NCBI GenBank assembly: GCA_945861675.1
Contig: CAMAVY010000006.1
Location: 1-48,190 of the forward strand
Reading direction: 5' to 3'
From: Klebsiella pneumoniae
GTDB taxonomy: Bacteria > Pseudomonadota > Gammaproteobacteria > Pseudomonadales > Azotimanducaceae
DNA length: 48,190 bases
Of this stretch, positions 45,516 through 48,190 are shown piece by piece. The notes beneath the pieces were generated by a model. It saw only the letters and a list, made by a program, of their open reading frames with translations. It made no database searches and was not told the DNA's origin. Each line of letters begins with the position of its first letter. Position 1 is the first letter of the stretch. Position numbers and translations under genes: made by a program.

Positions 45516-45547
45516 CTTGCCCGCTTGCCCGCTTGCCCGCTTGCCCG
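45516..45547. repeat. Tandem 8-bp repeat CTTGCCCG, four copies
   Basis: Four perfect copies (45516-45547) and a partial CTTGGCC follow each other in the 116-base gap between the crotonase start and the stop of the MddA-like gene. The array ends 13 bases before that stop. Confidence 0.9.
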
Positions 45548-45560
45548 CTTGGCCAGCCGA

Positions 45561-46409
45561 TCACTTGATGAGCGGCACCAGCATTGCCACGCGTGTCCGA
45601 TAGCGCTGGTACTCATCGCCGAAGGTCGCGATCAGATCGCGTTCCTCCAGCAGTGTGCCCACGATGATGTAGGCGGTTGTCACGGCGGCGAACAGCAGGT
45701 GCCCGACCGTCATGGTGGGTGCCGCCCAGAACGCAATGATGAAGCCGAGATAGATGGGATGCCGCACAAACCGGTAGTACAGCGGTGTTCGGAAGCGTGG
45801 TGCAGGAATGCTGCTGCCGGTGAGGTGGCTTGCGACCTGACGCAGGCCGAACAGCTCGAAGTGATTGATCAGGAACGTACTGGTCAACACCATGAACCAG
45901 CCAGCAAAGGAGATGCCCGTCACGAGCGTGGCAAGTGCAGCGTTTTCGATGGCCCACAACACCGTGGGCATGGGCACCCACTGCCAGCACAACAGGGCCA
46001 GCGCGAGGCTTGAGAACAGCACATAGGTGCTGCGCTCGACCGAAGCCGGCACGAACTGTGTCCACCAGCGCTTGAACGACTTGCGCGCCATCACGCTGTG
46101 CTGCAGGGCAAACACGCTCATCAGCAGCAGATTGATCAGTATTGCGGCTGTGGTCGACGTGGCGGCGCCCGCAGCCAGTGCCGATATGTCGATGGTCTTT
46201 GGCACGACGAGGTTCGTGACGAACCCGATGGCGTACAGAAACGTGACGAAAAAGATCGAGTAGGCCACGAGCCCGTACATGAACCCCAGCAATCGGGCGA
46301 TCAGGTGACTGCGTATGGGCGTGGATAGGGCTACTGTCCTGTTCACGAGGTCCATCTGCATGGCCTCATCGGTTGGCATGATCGGTTGAACTGAGCCTGT
46401 CTGAGTCAT
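45561..46409 (-). CDS. mddA: Methanethiol S-methyltransferase-like membrane protein (NnrU/isoprenylcysteine methyltransferase superfamily)
   Basis: 282 residues with about six membrane segments. The core VFALQHSVMARKSFKRWW, PASVERSTYVLFSSLALALLCWQW, STFLINHFELFGLRQV, YRFVRHPIYLGFIIAFWAAP and LEERDLIATFGDEYQRYR match the MddA family as I know it. The RHPxYLG and EERDL motifs bind SAM. MddA methylates methanethiol to dimethyl sulfide. The residues before the first segment are unremarkable. GGAG precedes the ATG at 46409. A winged-helix regulator diverges 195 bases away. Family call is good; the substrate is inferred from family membership only. Confidence 0.8.
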   Translation of the reverse strand: MTQTGSVQPIMPTDEAMQMDLVNRTVALSTPIRSHLIARLLGFMYGLVAYSIFFVTFLYAIGFVTNLVVPKTIDISALAAGAATSTTAAILINLLLMSVFALQHSVMARKSFKRWWTQFVPASVERSTYVLFSSLALALLCWQWVPMPTVLWAIENAALATLVTGISFAGWFMVLTSTFLINHFELFGLRQVASHLTGSSIPAPRFRTPLYYRFVRHPIYLGFIIAFWAAPTMTVGHLLFAAVTTAYIIVGTLLEERDLIATFGDEYQRYRTRVAMLVPLIK

Positions 46410-46604
46410 GTTGTACTCCGTGCCTGGGTTGCGTGATTCGGCGTCTGGTCTAGCGGCCCGATGGCCAGGGCGGCTGAACCCAGGCTGGCCCGCGGCGCCA
46501 CGAATGACTTTGAGTGGAGCTTGTTTTTCCCTTGAGTTGGGACTGATTTCTTCTTGAGACCGGTTTGGGAGCAAGCTGGCGCAGATGGAGGGAGGAGCAT
46601 CTGA

Positions 46605-48190
46605 GTGCAGTTTCGGTTTGCTGACCATGTGCTTGACGTCGACCGCCGCGAGCTGCGGCTCGGGGCGCGGCAGATCAACGTCGAGCCGCAGGTGTTCGAT
46701 CTGCTGGTGTACCTGATCGAGAACCGCGAACGCGTGGTCAGCAAAGAGGATGTGAACGCGGCGGTCTGGGGTGGGCGCGTTGTCTCGGACTCCACGCTGA
46801 CCAGCCGGATCAATGCCGCACGCAAAGCGATCGGCGACAGCGGCGAAGATCAGCGGCTCATCCGCACCATCGCCCGCAGAGGTCTGCGCTTCGTCGGCGA
46901 AGTGCAGACGGATTCAGCCATTCCGCAAAGCGCAACTTTTCCAGCGAGCACAACGGTTCCGGGAAGCGCAAGTACCGTGCCGCTGCAGCTGAGCGACGTT
47001 GCGCCACCCACGCAGCCCGCGCTGTTGCTGCCCGAGCGCCCAGCCATCGCGGTACTGCCGTTCATCAACATGAGCGGCGAGCCCGAGCAGGAGTATTTCT
47101 CCGACGGCATCAGCGAAGACATCATCACCGCGTTGTCGAAGCTGCGCTGGTTCTTCGTGATCGCCCGCAACTCGTCATTCATCTACAAGGGCAAGTCGAT
47201 CCATCTCAAGCAGGTCGCCGAAGAACTGGGTGTGGGCTATGTGCTCGAAGGCAGCGTGCGCAAGGGCGGCGATCCTGTGCGCATCACTGCGCAGTTGAAC
47301 GACGTCGCCACCGGCAGCCATCTGTGGGCCGAGCGTTACGACCGCGCCCTCGACGATGTGTTTGCGGTGCAGGATGAAATCACCGAGGCCATCGTTGCGG
47401 CGATCGAGCCACAGATCTATGCGGCCGAGAACTTCCGTGCGCGCCGCAAGGCGCCGAACAGCATGGACGCCTGGGATCTGGTGATGCGGGCGCTGTCGCA
47501 CTACTGGCGTGTGACCCGGCAGGACAACATGGTTGCGCAGGCGCTGCTGGAGAAGGCGATCACGCTCGATCCGAATTATGGTCAGGCGCTGGGCGTGCTT
47601 GCGACCAGCCATACCTTCGGCTCGCACATGGGCTGGGAGGACACGGCGAGGTCGGCCGCAATTGCGGAACGCGCCGCGCTGTCCGCCATCCGCGCGGACA
47701 GTGAAGACCCCTGGGCGCATCAGGCGCTGGGCAGCGCCTATATGTTCTCGCGGCGGTTGGACGATGCGCGCGCGGAGTTTGAACTGGCGCTGCAGCTGAA
47801 TCCGAACTTCTCACTCGCACAGGGCTACTACGGCCTGGCGCTGTCCTACAGCGGACGCTGGCGCGAAGGCATCGTGGCGGCCAGGCGTGCTTTGCGCCTG
47901 AGCCCGCGTGACCCGTTCGCGGCCATCTACTGCGGTATTGCCGCCTATTCCGAGTTCGCCGGGCACAACTACGAAGAGGCGATGTCGCTTGCGCGTGACG
48001 GCATTCGCCAGCGCGCTGACTTCGTCGGTGCGCGGCGGGTACTCACGGCGGCTGCAGGCATGCTCGGTCAGCTCGATGTCGCGCGCACCGCGCTGCAGGA
48101 ACTGCAGCGTGTGCAACCGAACATCTCGTTGGCTTGGCTGGAGACAGAAATGCCGATCGGACCCGAGGCCGATCGGCAGCATTACGTGGA
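46605..48190 (+). CDS. Winged-helix regulator with TolB-like and TPR domains (3' end outside the window)
   Basis: No stop before the right edge, so at least 528 codons. GTG 46605 follows GGAGGAG with 7-base spacing. Residues 1-105 are an OmpR/CadC-type winged helix (QFRFADHVLDVDRRELRL, VFDLLVYLIENRERVVSKEDV, RLIRTIARRGLRFVGEV). A Pro/Ser/Thr-rich linker follows. Residues about 145-265 are a TolB-like domain (PAIAVLPFINMSGEPEQEYFSDGISEDII, VLEGSVRKGG, LWAERYDR). TPR repeats follow to the edge. This architecture is known from soluble, adenylate-cyclase-linked regulators. No membrane segment is evident. It diverges from the mddA-like gene and may control it. Confidence 0.9.
   Translation, partial: MQFRFADHVLDVDRRELRLGARQINVEPQVFDLLVYLIENRERVVSKEDVNAAVWGGRVVSDSTLTSRINAARKAIGDSGEDQRLIRTIARRGLRFVGEVQTDSAIPQSATFPASTTVPGSASTVPLQLSDVAPPTQPALLLPERPAIAVLPFINMSGEPEQEYFSDGISEDIITALSKLRWFFVIARNSSFIYKGKSIHLKQVAEELGVGYVLEGSVRKGGDPVRITAQLNDVATGSHLWAERYDRALDDVFAVQDEITEAIVAAIEPQIYAAENFRARRKAPNSMDAWDLVMRALSHYWRVTRQDNMVAQALLEKAITLDPNYGQALGVLATSHTFGSHMGWEDTARSAAIAERAALSAIRADSEDPWAHQALGSAYMFSRRLDDARAEFELALQLNPNFSLAQGYYGLALSYSGRWREGIVAARRALRLSPRDPFAAIYCGIAAYSEFAGHNYEEAMSLARDGIRQRADFVGARRVLTAAAGMLGQLDVARTALQELQRVQPNISLAWLETEMPIGPEADRQHYV

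Overview
The window looks like a chromosomal segment of a GC-rich gammaproteobacterium. DeaD with its C-terminal RNA-binding domain, SlyD with a His-rich tail, aconitase B and a Fur-family zinc regulator all fit that group. The genus cannot be fixed from the sequence. Gene density is high and no rRNA, tRNA, transposase, phage gene or CRISPR array was recognised. The theme is oxidative lipid or xenobiotic catabolism: two cytochromes P450 (one CYP153-like), a Rieske oxygenase, a flavoprotein of the acyl-CoA dehydrogenase fold, two luciferase-like monooxygenases, CoA ligase and transferases, an LCAD-like acyl-CoA dehydrogenase, a MaoC-like protein and a crotonase.

Layout. 1-2433 is the 3' part of deaD, followed by an alpha/beta hydrolase and a convergent TauD-type dioxygenase. 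4604-8006 is a metal module: a ZnuD-like TonB receptor and a MerC-like membrane protein on the minus strand, divergent from a zur gene. Each of the two minus-strand genes carries a GTTATAAC palindrome close to its 5' end. 8034-11887 is a minus-strand operon (heme-dependent N-demethylase-like DUF3445 protein, PLP desulfhydrase/deaminase, acyl-CoA synthetase). 12227-17494 reads rightward: slyD, a P450, acnB, and a conserved hypothetical whose start codon is unclear.

17514-32409 is the oxygenase region. An FAD/NAD(P) oxidoreductase diverges from a Rieske oxygenase gene that is broken by one in-frame TAG, and an HsaA-like flavoprotein follows. Then come a convergent acyl-CoA transferase, a CYP153-like P450 and an MFS carrier. 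Next is a minus-strand trio (NTF2-like protein, small membrane protein, SsuD-like monooxygenase) divergent from an inositol-phosphatase-like gene, a CaiB-type CoA transferase and a luciferase-like oxidoreductase with a lysine-rich histone H1-like tail. No ferredoxin or ferredoxin reductase for the P450s or the Rieske enzyme is present in the window.

32390-34959 is a minus-strand group (secreted protein, MaoC-like, acyl-CoA dehydrogenase). 35326-42882 holds a histidine phosphatase, a methyltransferase, a HI0933-type flavoprotein and a 1413-residue SNF2 ATPase. About 700 bases without a convincing gene follow (42883-43580), containing a strong minus-strand terminator. 43581-46409 is a minus-strand group (quinone-reductase-like MDR enzyme, crotonase, MddA-like methanethiol methyltransferase), divergent from a winged-helix/TPR regulator that runs off the right edge. 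Several gaps between genes carry short tandem repeats (7, 8, 10 and 16 bp units), a notable feature of this segment.
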